Origin: Paracamarosporium sp. OC-R06-R3
Lineage: Eukaryota > Ascomycota > Dothideomycetes > Pleosporales > Didymosphaeriaceae
Direction: 5' to 3'
Length of the DNA stretch: 64,000 nucleotides
NCBI GenBank assembly: GCA_019828545.1
Contig: JACVRA010000174.1
Coordinates: 62,001-126,000, forward strand
Shown here: piece by piece, positions 40,476 to 51,052 of the stretch
Layout of the letters: each line of letters begins with the position of its first letter
Numbering within the stretch: position 1 is the first letter of the stretch
The notes under the pieces: generated by a model
What the model was told of the DNA's origin: nothing
Database searches by the model: none
What the model saw: the letters and a program-made list of their open reading frames with translations, nothing else
Translations under genes and position numbers: made by a program

Positions 40476-42362
40476 CGTGGAAGGTAGTTGGTGGGTTATG
40501 AGGTGATGAGGTATGGTCTGGAGTGAAGTGGATCGATTGAAGTAGCAAAAGACTGATCTGTCTGGAGAGATGATGTTTTGACGTTCGTCGAGCACACTTA
40601 TATGCTTCTCCTGTACTCACCTTCAGGCACCTCCATTCACTACCTCGATTCAAAAACTTGGAAGCTGCCATTCACCCTTTTGGACTATGTTTGTTCCTCT
40701 GTCAGATAATATCTATACCATGTTGCTTGATCTGGAAGATCACAATGGAGTCCACGAGTGATCGACCTTGGCTAGCATCATTTCGAGATGTAGGATTCGT
40801 AAAAAAGCGAATTGACCACCACACGGGGTTGGCCAAACCATGCTAACTGGATCGCTTCGCATTGACGTAGGGCGATGCACGTTATGCCAACCTACGCGCA
40901 TCTGTGCGGTCAAATGCTTTTTTCGAGATCATAATTTCTGGTCCTGAACAAATTTCACACGCTCAAGAAACTCTGCTGGAGTCTAGCAGAATACTCATGC
41001 TACTGTTTCTACGGTTTAAAATTGGATACACGGGACAGCCTTGAAAGGGGCGTGGAAATTTGGACGTCTGGATGTATAGAATGCATTGTCCACCTGTAGC
41101 AGCTCGGATGGCTATTTTGCATTCTACCTTCACCGCTGATACTCATGCAATCCTCGTTGGCTCTCTTACACATCCCTGTATTATTAATAGCATAACTGTT
41201 CCCGTTAGGGGTTTGTATATATATATTTCGCATTTTGTCCAGATGATTGACTTTGCCAATCAACATCCGAGGGTAAATAAAGTATGGCCACGCAAAGAAA
41301 TGAAGCAATACACCTTCACCTATAGCCGCACTCGGTGGATCTTGTGTCGACTGTAGACTTGCGCCTCGGTGCGCACCTGGATCTCTCGTGGGATAAGTAT
41401 CAGTTCGCTGTGGTTGTCACTTTTAGTTTGAATAGCACAGCCGTTCTCATGAACGTCTGAGCGCGTTCGCGATGACGTTCTGACAGAAACAGCGCAAAAG
41501 GGCTGCCGGTTTGCACAGCAATTGCTGTATATGGGCTTCATACAGGGGGCGAGAAAAGAAAACATTCATTGCATCGTATAGCTCCGCAAAGGATCGACGG
41601 CCGTCGCATGGGATCGCTCGATGATGTAACACGACATACGTTACATTTTTAGAGGCATCTAACCATTTCCTAAAGGTGAACTGTGCTCTGCAAGATGGAA
41701 GTCAGGCCGAAGGATGCGCTAACGGACCGCTGTGTGTTTCATGCGGCTGTGCAGCGAAGTACCCGGGCCTATGTTTCGGCGGTCAGATGCTGCAGCTCGT
41801 TGGTCACGCGCATGAGGAGTCAATTAGAGTAGAGCACGTCGATTAAACCTACCAGGTCCCAATGGTGGTGTTGATGTTATCGCAAGACCTTGATCCTTGT
41901 TGGTTGTCTGGTTGACAGGGCATGCGGGTCTACCGCGTCATATTTGTGAGGCGGGAGGCTGGCAGCCAGCCTCCAACAAAGTTGCCAGCCCCCCTGTCAA
42001 CACTTCCACTTGGTAAGAAAACCTGACGGCAAGATGCATTTTCTCCCAGTGGGTTCCGTTCTTTACTTCTGCACGCCTCTTTAGCTCGTGCCACTGCAAC
42101 CTTTATTGCATTCCCCCGTTGCTGAGCGCTTTCCTTGCTGCGCTGTCGTCGATAGATTGGCTGTTGCCGGGAGACCGCCGCCGCCGCCACCCATAACGGA
42201 CAGGGAGAGGACATTATCACGTTTCAAGCCCGCTCCCTCGACCTTTCGCGCGTTCTCCAGACATTCGGATCGCAGGACAGAGGGCTGCGGAAAAGGCCAA
42301 TCCCTGGACCCCTACATCCCCGACCGGCCTTGCCCATTCCTGCGCGAACTTAGGCCGGACCC
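40476..42362. other. Long intergenic region, no gene seen
   Basis: Divergent spacer between the secreted-protein gene and the coiled-coil protein gene. The minus frames at 41009-41632 and the frames near 42100-42465 have no family signature. Both promoters must lie here. Confidence 0.4.
40596..40603 (-). promoter_or_regulatory. Possible TATA box of secreted-protein gene
   Basis: ATATAAGT on the minus strand lies about 120 bases before the ATG at 40475. Inducible secreted-protein genes often have TATA elements; this one is a sequence match only. Confidence 0.35.
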
Positions 42363-44000
42363 ATGGCCCCAGCAGCAAGCATGCATGCGGTCGACGCCGT
42401 TAAGAGCCCCAACCCGCTCGCCCTGCATGCCCCGCCGCCTTCGCATGCGACCCAGCTCTCGTTGAGAGACCGCCGAAACTCTGTGCTCCCTCTGAAACAG
42501 AACACTCCATCCATCGCAGAGGAGAGCGTGGCCAGCTTCGACGACGTCGACATCTCAGACTCGATCCGACCGCCGCCTTCCGCATTCACCTCAGCAGCTG
42601 CCACTGCCTACAATCCGCACGCCCAAGAGCCCTCTCCGTTCGAGGACTACGCCCAGCCATCCCGTGCAGGACACCAAAGATCGCTTACCGGCACATTCTT
42701 CGACAACTGCCAGCCGCTTATCAGTCGCGCTACATCTACACTCCAACAACATACTTCCCGCACATCTTTCCACTCCCCGACCAAGTCGTTGGCAAGCTTC
42801 ATCCCCTCCAGAGGCGCTATTGAATCGACGGCCAGCCAGCCAAAAATCCGCGCTGGCGCAAAAGCTCTCCAGAATTGGTTCAACGGCGCAAGTGGACAGG
42901 TTACATTTGGCGTGGGGAGAAGGGAAGAAGACTCCGATTCTGAAGAGTACGATTCCGAGGAAGACGACATCGAGGACAACATGATGGCAGGCATCTTCAA
43001 CCGTGGAACATCGCTCACACGCGCGTCCAATGAATCGCAAGAGCCACGCCAGACTCCGACACCCACCAAGCGCCCCGCAACGTCAACAGCCAGCTCAAGA
43101 TTTGCTTGGCTGCTCAATACGCAAAAGAATGCAGCAATGCCGCCTCCTGTTGCATCGCCAACCTACCACAACCCAGAGGACGAGCTGCTCAATCTCAACA
43201 TCTCACAAGCGCTCTTTCCGCACGGCCCCGTCGACCCCCTTGCGCCATCATCGTTCAATGACCTTCTCACTACCGCCGAATCGCTCCTCTCCCGGTATCA
43301 GACCTCGTACCGCCAGCTTTCCACCGCGCTGGTCGATGCCCAGGCCGAACAGAGCGCTCAGGACGACGAGCTAGACGAAGCCGATGCGCGGATTAGGCAT
43401 CTGAAGTCACAACTGGATACGATGGCTGCGCGAGCGAGTGATCAGGATGAGCAGATGCGAAGACTCATGGAAGAGCTTATGTTCGAACGCCGTGCAAGAC
43501 AGGAGGAAGAGGCCGCACGGAAGCAGAGCCTAACCATGGTTCGAAGGGACACACATCACGACGTCAGGGATACAGACAGTGTTCACAGCCCAAAACGGCG
43601 AAACCGCATATCCAACTCGGATGTCAGTGTTGACTCCGGTTTTGAATCGGAGTGCGAGACCGATGGTGCGAGCGTTTTCTCGCGCAACAACTGCATGAGC
43701 CCTACCGATACTGATCTATCTTCTGTTGCCGAGACAGATGACCGACAAACCACTCCTAAGGGCAAGAAGCCAGGGCTTGTGCAACGGAGTAGCACATATG
43801 ACAAGGTGCGAGATGGCACAGCCCGACTTGAGCAAAACGGATGGGGCTGCACGAACTGCGAAGGCGGCTCGCAGTCCGCTGTATGGGGTCGACTAGCGAA
43901 GGAGCGTGAGGAAAACAGCATGCTTCGAAGGCGGGTTGGAGAGCTTGAAGATGCTGTAGAAAGTGCGCTCAACGTGGTTGATGGGCCGTGGAGCATGTAA
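42363..44000 (+). CDS. Fungal coiled-coil protein of unknown function
   Basis: Single exon, 545 residues; I do not recognise a named family. The first 260 residues are Ser/Pro/Thr-rich with blocks that look conserved (NSVLPLKQNTPSIAEESVAS, QRSLTGTFFDNCQPLISRA, ALQNWFNGASG, ASSRFAWLL). An acidic run (DSDSEEYDSEEDDIEDN) lies near 205. A coiled coil follows from about 315 to 385 (ESLLSRYQTSYRQLSTALVD ... MRRLMEELMFERRARQEEEA). The C-terminus carries GWGCTNCEGG, a CxxC-type motif, then SAVWGRLAKEREENSMLRRRV, a second short coiled coil. The start is the first ATG in this frame. A scaffold or cytoskeletal or nuclear role is possible but unsupported. Confidence 0.7.
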   Translation: MAPAASMHAVDAVKSPNPLALHAPPPSHATQLSLRDRRNSVLPLKQNTPSIAEESVASFDDVDISDSIRPPPSAFTSAAATAYNPHAQEPSPFEDYAQPSRAGHQRSLTGTFFDNCQPLISRATSTLQQHTSRTSFHSPTKSLASFIPSRGAIESTASQPKIRAGAKALQNWFNGASGQVTFGVGRREEDSDSEEYDSEEDDIEDNMMAGIFNRGTSLTRASNESQEPRQTPTPTKRPATSTASSRFAWLLNTQKNAAMPPPVASPTYHNPEDELLNLNISQALFPHGPVDPLAPSSFNDLLTTAESLLSRYQTSYRQLSTALVDAQAEQSAQDDELDEADARIRHLKSQLDTMAARASDQDEQMRRLMEELMFERRARQEEEAARKQSLTMVRRDTHHDVRDTDSVHSPKRRNRISNSDVSVDSGFESECETDGASVFSRNNCMSPTDTDLSSVAETDDRQTTPKGKKPGLVQRSSTYDKVRDGTARLEQNGWGCTNCEGGSQSAVWGRLAKEREENSMLRRRVGELEDAVESALNVVDGPWSM

Positions 44001-44293
44001 ACGATTGCATTAATTTTCTGTGTATACCCTTGTAGGAGAGACCTAGGCTTTTGAATGGTAAGATGGTTCTGGGCTTCGGAAATATAGCATCAGATTGGAT
44101 ATTGCATTGGCATTGGCGTCGGCATATTTCAATGATACCGCATCGAGAGAGCACTTCTAGCCTCTCCATTTCACAATTCTATCTCCCACGTTCTCAAAAC
44201 AATGACTACATGAAAGTGTCGCTATGATACAAATCGTGTCCAACAGGTCACGTAACCCTCCCTATCTATACTTCAAAGACATGATGATTGCAA

Positions 44294-45001
44294 TCACAAT
44301 TCAGGGCCTTTGCCCTTAACATTGCTCTCCGCACCTACGCCCGGAGTCCCGCGGGCTTCGAAATCTTCCTCATACCGTCGCCAAACCTCCATGTCTCGCC
44401 GCAAGCGCTTCTGATGCCGTACGTGGTGCTCGTAGGCTATCATGCGCTTATCAGCTTCGATCATGCTGCCTAGGATCATGCCGGACATTTGGATGTAGCT
44501 ACGAAGGATTAGAGACATCTTACAGGAGGTATTTGGGGCGGTGTTTTATGAACAGATAGATTGGAATACGAAGCGGAGATTGTGAACTGAAACTTACACT
44601 TTGAATTGGATGGTGAGACCTCGATATACGGGAGAAAGCGCATATGCGACGCCCCCTGCTACGGCGGAGAAAGCACCCCACTACATCGCTGGATGTCAGC
44701 AATGGATCGCTTGATCGTGTATTGAAATGATGGTTAGCTTTGCGTAGCCGCTGGGCTTCGGGTTGTGCACGTGAGCTTTCTAACACCGTCTGGCAACGAC
44801 TTGCTATGTGGCAACGAGGCCCACACTTTCCATCTAGCTTAGGCCTCTAAACCGCGAAACAAACAGACAGATCATCCCTAAACCAAAGTAAAAACAGCTC
44901 ACCTTCGTCGCGCCCCATCCCGCGCCTCTAGCAGCTTCCCACGCAGCAGCATTTGTCTCTTCGTCCTTTGATAAGCTGGCGTGTTGTCGCGGTCCTGACA
45001 T
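44294..45001 (-). CDS. Small fungal membrane protein of unknown function
   Basis: Three exons, 45001-44903, 44680-44598 and 44498-44294, with introns of 222 and 99 bases; 128 residues. N-terminal soluble part (MSGPRQHASLSKDEE), then two weakly hydrophobic segments (FSAVAGGVAYALSPVY and VYIQMSGMILGSMI) separated by RGLTIQFK, then a charged helical tail (YEHHVRHQKRLRRDMEVW). Size and layout recall HIG1/RCF-type mitochondrial respirasome factors, but I cannot confirm that family. The conserved character of the tail and the correct phases at both introns support a real gene. It is divergent from the derlin gene, with 487 bases between start codons. Confidence 0.65.
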
Positions 45002-45488
45002 GATGGTTGATTTGTTCAAGGCGATCCTACCATTAATAGGGAACAACCTTCTTGGAGCTGTTGATGGTAGATATGGGACCTTGGCTTGATATGGTGACAT
45101 CAAAGTGCAGCTTCGGCAAGTGGGTCTTGCCGAACATTGTTTCGGCCAATGATCAGGAGAGGGTGCCTGAGAACCTGGCAATCCCAATGCATATTTTCTC
45201 TTATGTACATCTTCACGTTCAGCCCGGATGGAATGAACACCTGCAGCCTTGTTGGTGAGCTTGACAGTGACACAGCTCGCCTTGTTCACGAGAATATGAA
45301 CGGTGAGGCGCTGGTGAAGCTTCGGCCAATCAGGCAAGCGGCCGCGGGATAAGGTAAGCGCCCCACGCCGCCTTCCTTTGAAAAGCCACGGTTTTCCATC
45401 CAATTCTGTTTCTTCTTCTAGGCTGCAGCTGCAGCTCTCACAGCACCACTCCTTCACCTCACTCTGGTTGAATCGACAGCTGCCCACC
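45002..45488. promoter_or_regulatory. Shared divergent promoter region
   Basis: A 487-base spacer between the start codons of the small membrane protein and the derlin gene. Frames crossing it on both strands have no recognisable content. Confidence 0.4.
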
Positions 45489-46637
45489 ATGGACGTCTTT
45501 TGGACTCTACCGCCGGTTACGAGAACCATCACGGCTGCGGCTGTCGTGGTGTCCGCACTGGGATATGCGGGCATCGTCAGTTTGTCGCAGTTCGTTTTCT
45601 TCTCGCCATTCGTCTTGACTACGAAAATGGTGCCGCAAGTATGGCGGCTCGTCACGGCCTTCTTCATAACGAAACCGAAGATGGCCATCGCACTGGATCC
45701 GTTCTTCTGTGCGTCGACCAACGCGCTCTGCCAGCTCCCACTAACAATCGCACAGTATACCAGTATGGTAGCGGTCTGGAGCGCGAATCGTCGCGGTTCT
45801 CGCAGCCCGGCGACTTCTTCGTGTACACTATGTTTGTCGGCTCTTTGATCGCCGTAAGTAGCCCTGCTACATCTTTGCAGCGCTCTGCGCGAGCTTTTCT
45901 TTTTTCATATGTCCTTGGACAACCCCGACCATCTGCCCGCCCAGTCAAATTTTCTAGCTGAAGCGGTTCCTGAAATCGGGGGAGAGCACCCTTGCACAGT
46001 ACGCGCCCCGTCATTCGCATAATCCAAAAGGGGTTTGCGTGGTGTGTGAGCATGGTGGGAATGTCATTTGAGAAGCATGGCGGACTCTCAATTCCGTCGT
46101 GCGGTATTGGCTCCCTACATATTTGTTTCGTCTTATTCCACTTGTTGTTTGTGACATGTGTGAAAGCGTCAATTGCTGACTTGCTTGAAGGCCCTCGCAG
46201 GCGGCATCCTCAACGCGTACACCTTCCTCCCCGCCCTCACACTCGCATATGCGTACACGTACGCGCAGGATAACCCCACTCGCCAAGTGTCTTTCTTCAT
46301 CGTCCAGTTCGACGCAAAGTATCTTCCGCTGGCGTTGACCTTCATGACGCTGATCATGGACGGCCCCGATTCAGCCCTTTCGCAAGCTACGGGCATCATC
46401 GCTGCACACATGTTTGACTTTCTGACCCGGATTTGGCCTACGTTCGGTGGAGGCGTAAACTACATAACTACGCCTGCGATTGTGAAGCAGTGGTTTGGTG
46501 GAGGCCCTGGTACTTTGCAGGCCAGGTCATACGGCATGGCTCAGCAGGCTCGATCGACCGCTGATGCACCTTCGACTGGTCGAACGACCGGTGCCAATGC
46601 CAACCAGTGGGGTCCTGGACGTCGTCTTGGCGAGTAA
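45489..46637 (+). CDS. Derlin family protein (DER1/DFM1-like)
   Basis: ER membrane rhomboid pseudoprotease that helps extract misfolded proteins for ER-associated degradation. Exons 45489-45708, 45756-45853, 46191-46637; 254 residues. Diagnostic features: the start MDVFWTLPPVTRTITAA, KMVPQVWRLVTAFF (the W-R motif after the first helix), FLYQYGSGLERESSRF made only by splicing, AYTYAQDNPTRQVSFF, YLPLALTFMTLIM, and GIIAAHMFDFLTRIWPTFGGG. The tail (QWGPGRRLGE) is short, so it resembles Der1/derlin-1 more than Dfm1 with its SHP boxes. The second intron is 337 bases, unusually long for this window, but exon phases match on either side. No rhomboid catalytic Ser-His pair is expected or seen. Confidence 0.9.
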
Positions 46638-46875
46638 TAGCATGGGTTCGGAGTTTAGGGAAATGATACCAGATGCATGGGATGGTAATGCCTACATGAT
46701 CTGCCTGGAATTGCATAGCACAGGGGTTTGGGCATGGTAGCCATGATAAAACATCAGCTTTTCGTCGTTTTTCATGACATCGATCATTATCTTGATCATT
46801 TAACGTTATTCATTCAGTACGCAATCAATGCGTGAATCCTATCTATCGTACACTTCCCCATGTTAAGCAACGATC

Positions 46876-47224
46876 CTACTTCCGGTCACTGCCCGCCGGA
46901 TTCCTCGGCCCATCAACAGCCCTCTCAACATGTCCCGCAATCCCATCCTTACTCGCATCAAACTGGCTACCAATCGCACCATGGCTGCTCAGCGGGCCAC
47001 CGATCTTCTCGCCAATCTGTCCGATCGCTCCATCAGGGTTGAACTGCTTGCCGATTGCGCCGGCGGAGGAAATTATTGAGGGGTTCTGCATGGGCGAGTT
47101 AGCGTTATGTTACGGATTGGAGGGAGTATGGAAAGGGAAGACGAAGACGAACCTCCTGGGGAATAGCATTTGTGGCCTTGTTTGCGCCGAGCTTGTCGGC
47201 TGCCGAGGTCGTGTTTGAAGTCAT
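46876..47224 (-). CDS. Small Gly/Ala-rich protein with GAIG repeats
   Basis: Two exons, 47224-47153 and 47085-46876, 67-base intron with a CTAAC branch and a GTTCGT donor; 93 residues. The first 24 residues (MTSNTTSAADKLGANKATNA) are polar. The second exon contains three related units, SAGAIGKQFNPDGAIGQIG, then SSHGAIGSQFDASKDGIAG. The protein is hydrophilic with no Cys, Trp or membrane helix, as in LEA-like or conidiation-associated stress proteins of filamentous fungi; that assignment is by composition only. A consensus TATA box upstream fits a strongly inducible gene. Confidence 0.65.
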
Positions 47225-47764
47225 GTTTTGGGGGTGTCCGATTTCGAAGGCGTGCTTTGGCATAGGTCGTATGTATTCAGGTATAGATGCGGAGATCTGG
47301 ACGGTTTGTGTAAGATGAGATTTGGTTTGTAGTGGTGTGTCTGTGTTACGTGGGAGTATGCTTGGGGTTTATATACGGTACGTGTGCGTCACGGAGGGAT
47401 GGTCGTTGCGAATGGTGATGTCATGGTTAGGATGGGGCTTGGGCTAAGGGTCCACGAAGAGATGTTGCGTGCTTTTAGCCTTTGATGTAAGTATTGCGGT
47501 CTATGATGGGAGATGTGGAGAGGGGTCTTCGTAGAGGGGTGTGAGTGGCGCGATCGGTATGGGTGGGTATGGTGGATGGTGCGGTTGGTGGTCTCGGAGA
47601 CGAACAAGTGATGTTTTCAAAAGCATAGACGGAAATCGTGGTTACGGATCGTGAATGGATTCGTACTGAAGTACTGTTTGGGTATGCTGATGCTAATTGC
47701 TGAATGTGAGGTTTTGATGTGAAGTATCTATGTGAAGGTAGTTCTTGGCCTCAAAGTCCGTCGT
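47225..47764. other. Spacer between small stress-like gene and RPA49
   Basis: Carries the minus-strand promoter of the 93-residue protein (TATA at 47368-47375; CT-rich on the minus strand) and the 3' end of RPA49. No gene seen. Confidence 0.45.
47368..47375 (-). promoter_or_regulatory. TATA box of the 93-residue protein gene
   Basis: A perfect TATATAAA on the minus strand, about 145 bases before the ATG at 47224. Confidence 0.55.
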
Positions 47765-49240
47765 CTACCGCCTCTTGGGAGGGCCTCGTTTCAGCTGAGG
47801 GAACTTCAGAGGTAGCTTCAGCTTTGCGATAGTATGGCTGTTGCTCTCTGCTTTTGTGATCTTGAGTTTATTGCGATCAGCCTCTGTAGGGGCATTGAGT
47901 CGGCATCCTAGTTCTGCAAAGTACTGCCTGATCCTATTTTCGTGTCAGCGCCTCGAGGGCATTGGCGCAAGCAGTCAAGTACTCACTGCTTAACATCAAG
48001 CTTGAAATCTTCTCTCAAATCGTTGACGTCGACTTCAAAGTCATCTACGATCAGAGCTGCGGCGCAAGCGTGGGTCAACAGATTATCGACGTTCCAGCGT
48101 GGCAGGTCATTGTTCCTAGCTTTAATTAGCATGTGTACCTCAGTAACACCCAGACAACCTACTCCGACGCGAATCTCCTCCTGATGGTATTGCCCAACGC
48201 TGCTGATACATCCTCGCCCATAGCGCTCTCGAATTTGCCCTTCGGTGGAATCCTCTTCGCTGGCCCTTTGCCTGGTTTTGCAATGTCGTTGAACTTCACA
48301 CACAGCAGTATGAAGCGCAGCACCTTGAGCTTTTGATACTGTTTGTTCTTGACCAATTTGGTAATGCGCTTTGCAACATATCTGCTGCCCACATTGACAC
48401 CAGTTCCCGATTCCGAAGCACTGACCCAGTCGCTGACCTCGATGAGCGCCATGAGCTCCTTACCAACTACCACATCGGTTGGATACACGTCTATAGGGTA
48501 TTCGGCAGCCATATTTGCGCGAGGGCGGGGTTTCGACTCGTCGACTGCAGCGGCGAGCTGCTCAGAAGTAGGCATGTCAGCGGTCGCGCCAGACATTCCC
48601 TGCAAGACATTCTCCGCGATCCCTTCGTCCTTTGTAGCATCTCCGCGCTGGATCGCATTCTGCGTCATGTCTTCGATAGCCTTTCGTGATCTCTTAGATC
48701 CAAACTCCGCTGCAAGGGCATGTCGCTTCGCTGTGAATGTAGATTGCGCTGCCTCGATGCTAGCCTGTCTGTTCTGCAGCTCTTCTGTCTCGCTCCTCAA
48801 GGAGCTCCGCACCGTGACCCTCTTTACTGGCATGAGCTGCATCCTGTTGGTCGAAGGATCGTAGACGCCGATGTAGTCCTTAAGCCGGCTCTCTGAGCTT
48901 CCATCTTTCTCTTCGCGCGCAATATAGTCGAGGCGGGAATGCTCAGAGGATTGGAGGAGTAGTTCGGTAGTACTGCCGGTGGGGAGGAGCTTGCTGCGTT
49001 TGTAGGACTTGAAGGTGATTTGCGACGGAAACTTGAGGCCCGGTGTTGATGCTAGTAAGCTGTCAGTTCTCCAGATGCTTCGTACACTTTAGCTAGTAAT
49101 GTACCAATTACAGGTCCCAGTATCTCTTCGCTGTCGATGTACTCCACCTTCACATTGCCTTGCGTAGACGCAATGGCGGCCTTCTTGGACGGTCGCTCGC
49201 CTGCTTGCTCCTGCCTCTTTCTCTTCTTGTCGCTACCCAT
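47765..49240 (-). CDS. RPA49: RNA polymerase I subunit RPA49
   Basis: Pol I-specific subunit (A49, TFIIE/TFIIF-like) that supports initiation and elongation on rDNA in the nucleolus. Exons 49240-49105, 49051-48163, 48115-47987, 47933-47765; introns 53, 47 and 53 bases; 440 residues. Basic N-terminal tail (MGSDKKRKRQEQ, RPSKKAA), a dimerisation region with STPGLKFPSQITFKSYKRS and YIGVYDPSTNRMQLMPVKRV, and a tandem winged-helix C-terminal half (MALIEVSDW, YVAKRITKLVKNKQYQKLK, LRFILLCVKF, NVDNLLTHACAAALIVDDF, IRQYFAELGC, and the end KLPLKFPQLKRG). Splice joins restore this order without gaps. Start codon chosen by the basic tail. Confidence 0.9.
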
Positions 49241-49598
49241 ATTTGCTTGAGTATAAATTGCGATTTTGTGCAGCAGTCCTGTGTTGGTTGTTGTCGGCGC
49301 GCATCCCAAAACTTTTTGGAAAACGAAATCTTGGCGCATAACCTGGCTGTGGCGCAGGCTTGTGGCTTGTGCGCAACGGCAATGACGGTTAGCGTGAATG
49401 TTAATCCTGGCTACCTCCTGTTATGCACTGACGGCGGCTACACACGTAGTCTAAGGCGCTTGGGTCTTGTGTGTTATTTTCTGTTTCGATTGTTCTCATG
49501 CAGTTGATTTCTTGTTCAGACCAAGCCAATTCGCTCCTTCAGACGACACCTAGTCACAACTTATCAATATCGGTGGTCCATCAGGGGCACATCACAAA
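49241..49598. promoter_or_regulatory. Shared divergent promoter of RPA49 and promethin-like gene
   Basis: A 358-base gap between divergent start codons. A plus frame crosses it but has no recognisable content. No TATA box seen. Confidence 0.4.
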
Positions 49599-50349
49599 AT
49601 GCCAGGAATACTGAATAGCATCCAGTCCATGCTTCGAAGGCTGTGGTCGACCGTCATCAATTACCTGAATAAGATAAATCCACCCGAACAAAGAGCCGAG
49701 ATGGTTTCGAGGCTCCAAAGCTTCGCAGCGAACAACCCTAAACTTGCAGTAAGTTCTCTTAGCAAGATGTTTGGTGAGAACACTCGGTATAGTTATTAGG
49801 AATTGCTAAGCTACCTATGACTCTATACTGACCCGCATTAATCCAAACCCCACGTCTAGGATACTCGGCTGACGGATCGACGCAGGCATTCTTGACGACT
49901 CAAATTGTTCTTACCGGCTTTCCTCTTCTTCTTTTTGCAGCTTTCTCACTAAGCGTCTTCATGTTTTCTCTCATTACAGCGGTCCTCATCGGTCTTCTAG
50001 CCGCAATTCTCTTTACTCTGTTTGTGGTCGGCGTGGCTCTGCTCGTCGTTTTACCGATCATTTTCATGACCACTTTCACTGCGTCTTTCTTGTTTCTGTG
50101 GGGAATCAGCGGCTACTTTGTTCTTATGTGGTGAGCTTCATAACGCTTTGCGATCGTTAATCCCTCCTTTGACTTTAACTCAGGCTCATCGGAGGCGACA
50201 ATCATACTCGGGAAGGTACCTCCATCGGCGACAAGATCAGCAATCTTACCGGACGACGCATAATCTGGTCAACTGACGGCGTCGACAAAGAACACGAGGA
50301 TGCACACGCTGACGTCGACAAACCACCCAAAACCAATAGCAGCAAGTAG
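49599..50349 (+). CDS. Promethin/LDAF1-like lipid-droplet protein
   Basis: Predicted ER protein that marks sites of lipid-droplet formation together with seipin. Exons 49599-49748, 49886-50130, 50184-50349; 186 residues. An amphipathic N-terminal part (MPGILNSIQSMLRRLW, INPPEQRAEMVSRLQSF) is followed by about 85 almost uninterrupted hydrophobic residues that can form two hairpins (GFPLLLFAAFSLSVFMFSL; AVLIGLLAAILFTLFVVGVA; VLPIIFMTTFTASFLFLWG) and a polar C-terminal tail (DKISNLTGRRIIW). This layout is that of promethin and yeast Ldo proteins. The first intron (137 bases) is longer than usual. Sequence after the stop to about 50560 is open in one frame but polar and unrecognised. Confidence 0.75.
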
Positions 50350-51052
50350 GATGACATAGATGGAATAGCAGATGGGAAAACGAGCCGAAGCCCATCACGA
50401 AAAATCGCAGAAGAGCCAAAGAATAGCACAAACGGCCAGCATAGCGGTGTACAAAAGGGTACTACGAAAGATTCTGGAAGCCCCAAAACAGCTTCGCGAA
50501 CAGAGAAAATCACAGGAGCCGGTACAGAAGAAATTGTGAACGGCGCTACGGAGATGTAATATGACATACAAATGCTTCAGCTTGATGACGAAATCGCCAA
50601 TTGAGAATGCAATTTGCGTGGGATATTGTATTGATAGCCCGTTGAAACAAGTGCTTCTTAACGTTTACATGTAATTTGACTATCATGCATATACGGGGGA
50701 AGTACAACTAGCGAGCGAATGAGGTTCCTAACACCACGGCTGCGCATTCTTCAGCTGAGCGTAGTGTGCTTTCGTATTACTCCGTAGTGACTTCCTATTT
50801 GCCAGCCTCGCGCTATTCGCTTTATCTGCATCCGACTATCACAAATTCCGATTCGCGACGACGTGTTCGTGTCTGCCTGAACCGGAAGCGATGCGCCAGG
50901 CTAGGCACGTCTTTTATGGCTGAAGGCCTGCTCGTGCAGCCTTTTCAGCCTTGTTGAGCCCACCTATATATACAACACAGCCACACATTCCTAGCCTTCT
51001 TAGAATTGCATCCAGACTCTCTTATCTAGGCTACAACATCACGAACAGCAAC
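50350..51052. other. Spacer, no gene seen
   Basis: Holds the 3' end of the promethin-like gene and the promoter of the CorA-like gene. Short frames only. Confidence 0.4.
50965..50972 (+). promoter_or_regulatory. TATA box of CorA-like gene
   Basis: TATATATA lies about 85 bases before the ATG at 51053, a normal spacing. Confidence 0.5.

Noticed and set aside
45378..45848. Longer start for the derlin upstream of 45489
   Set aside because: The conserved derlin N-terminus (MDVFWTLPPVTR) begins exactly at 45489; the upstream residues are unrelated.
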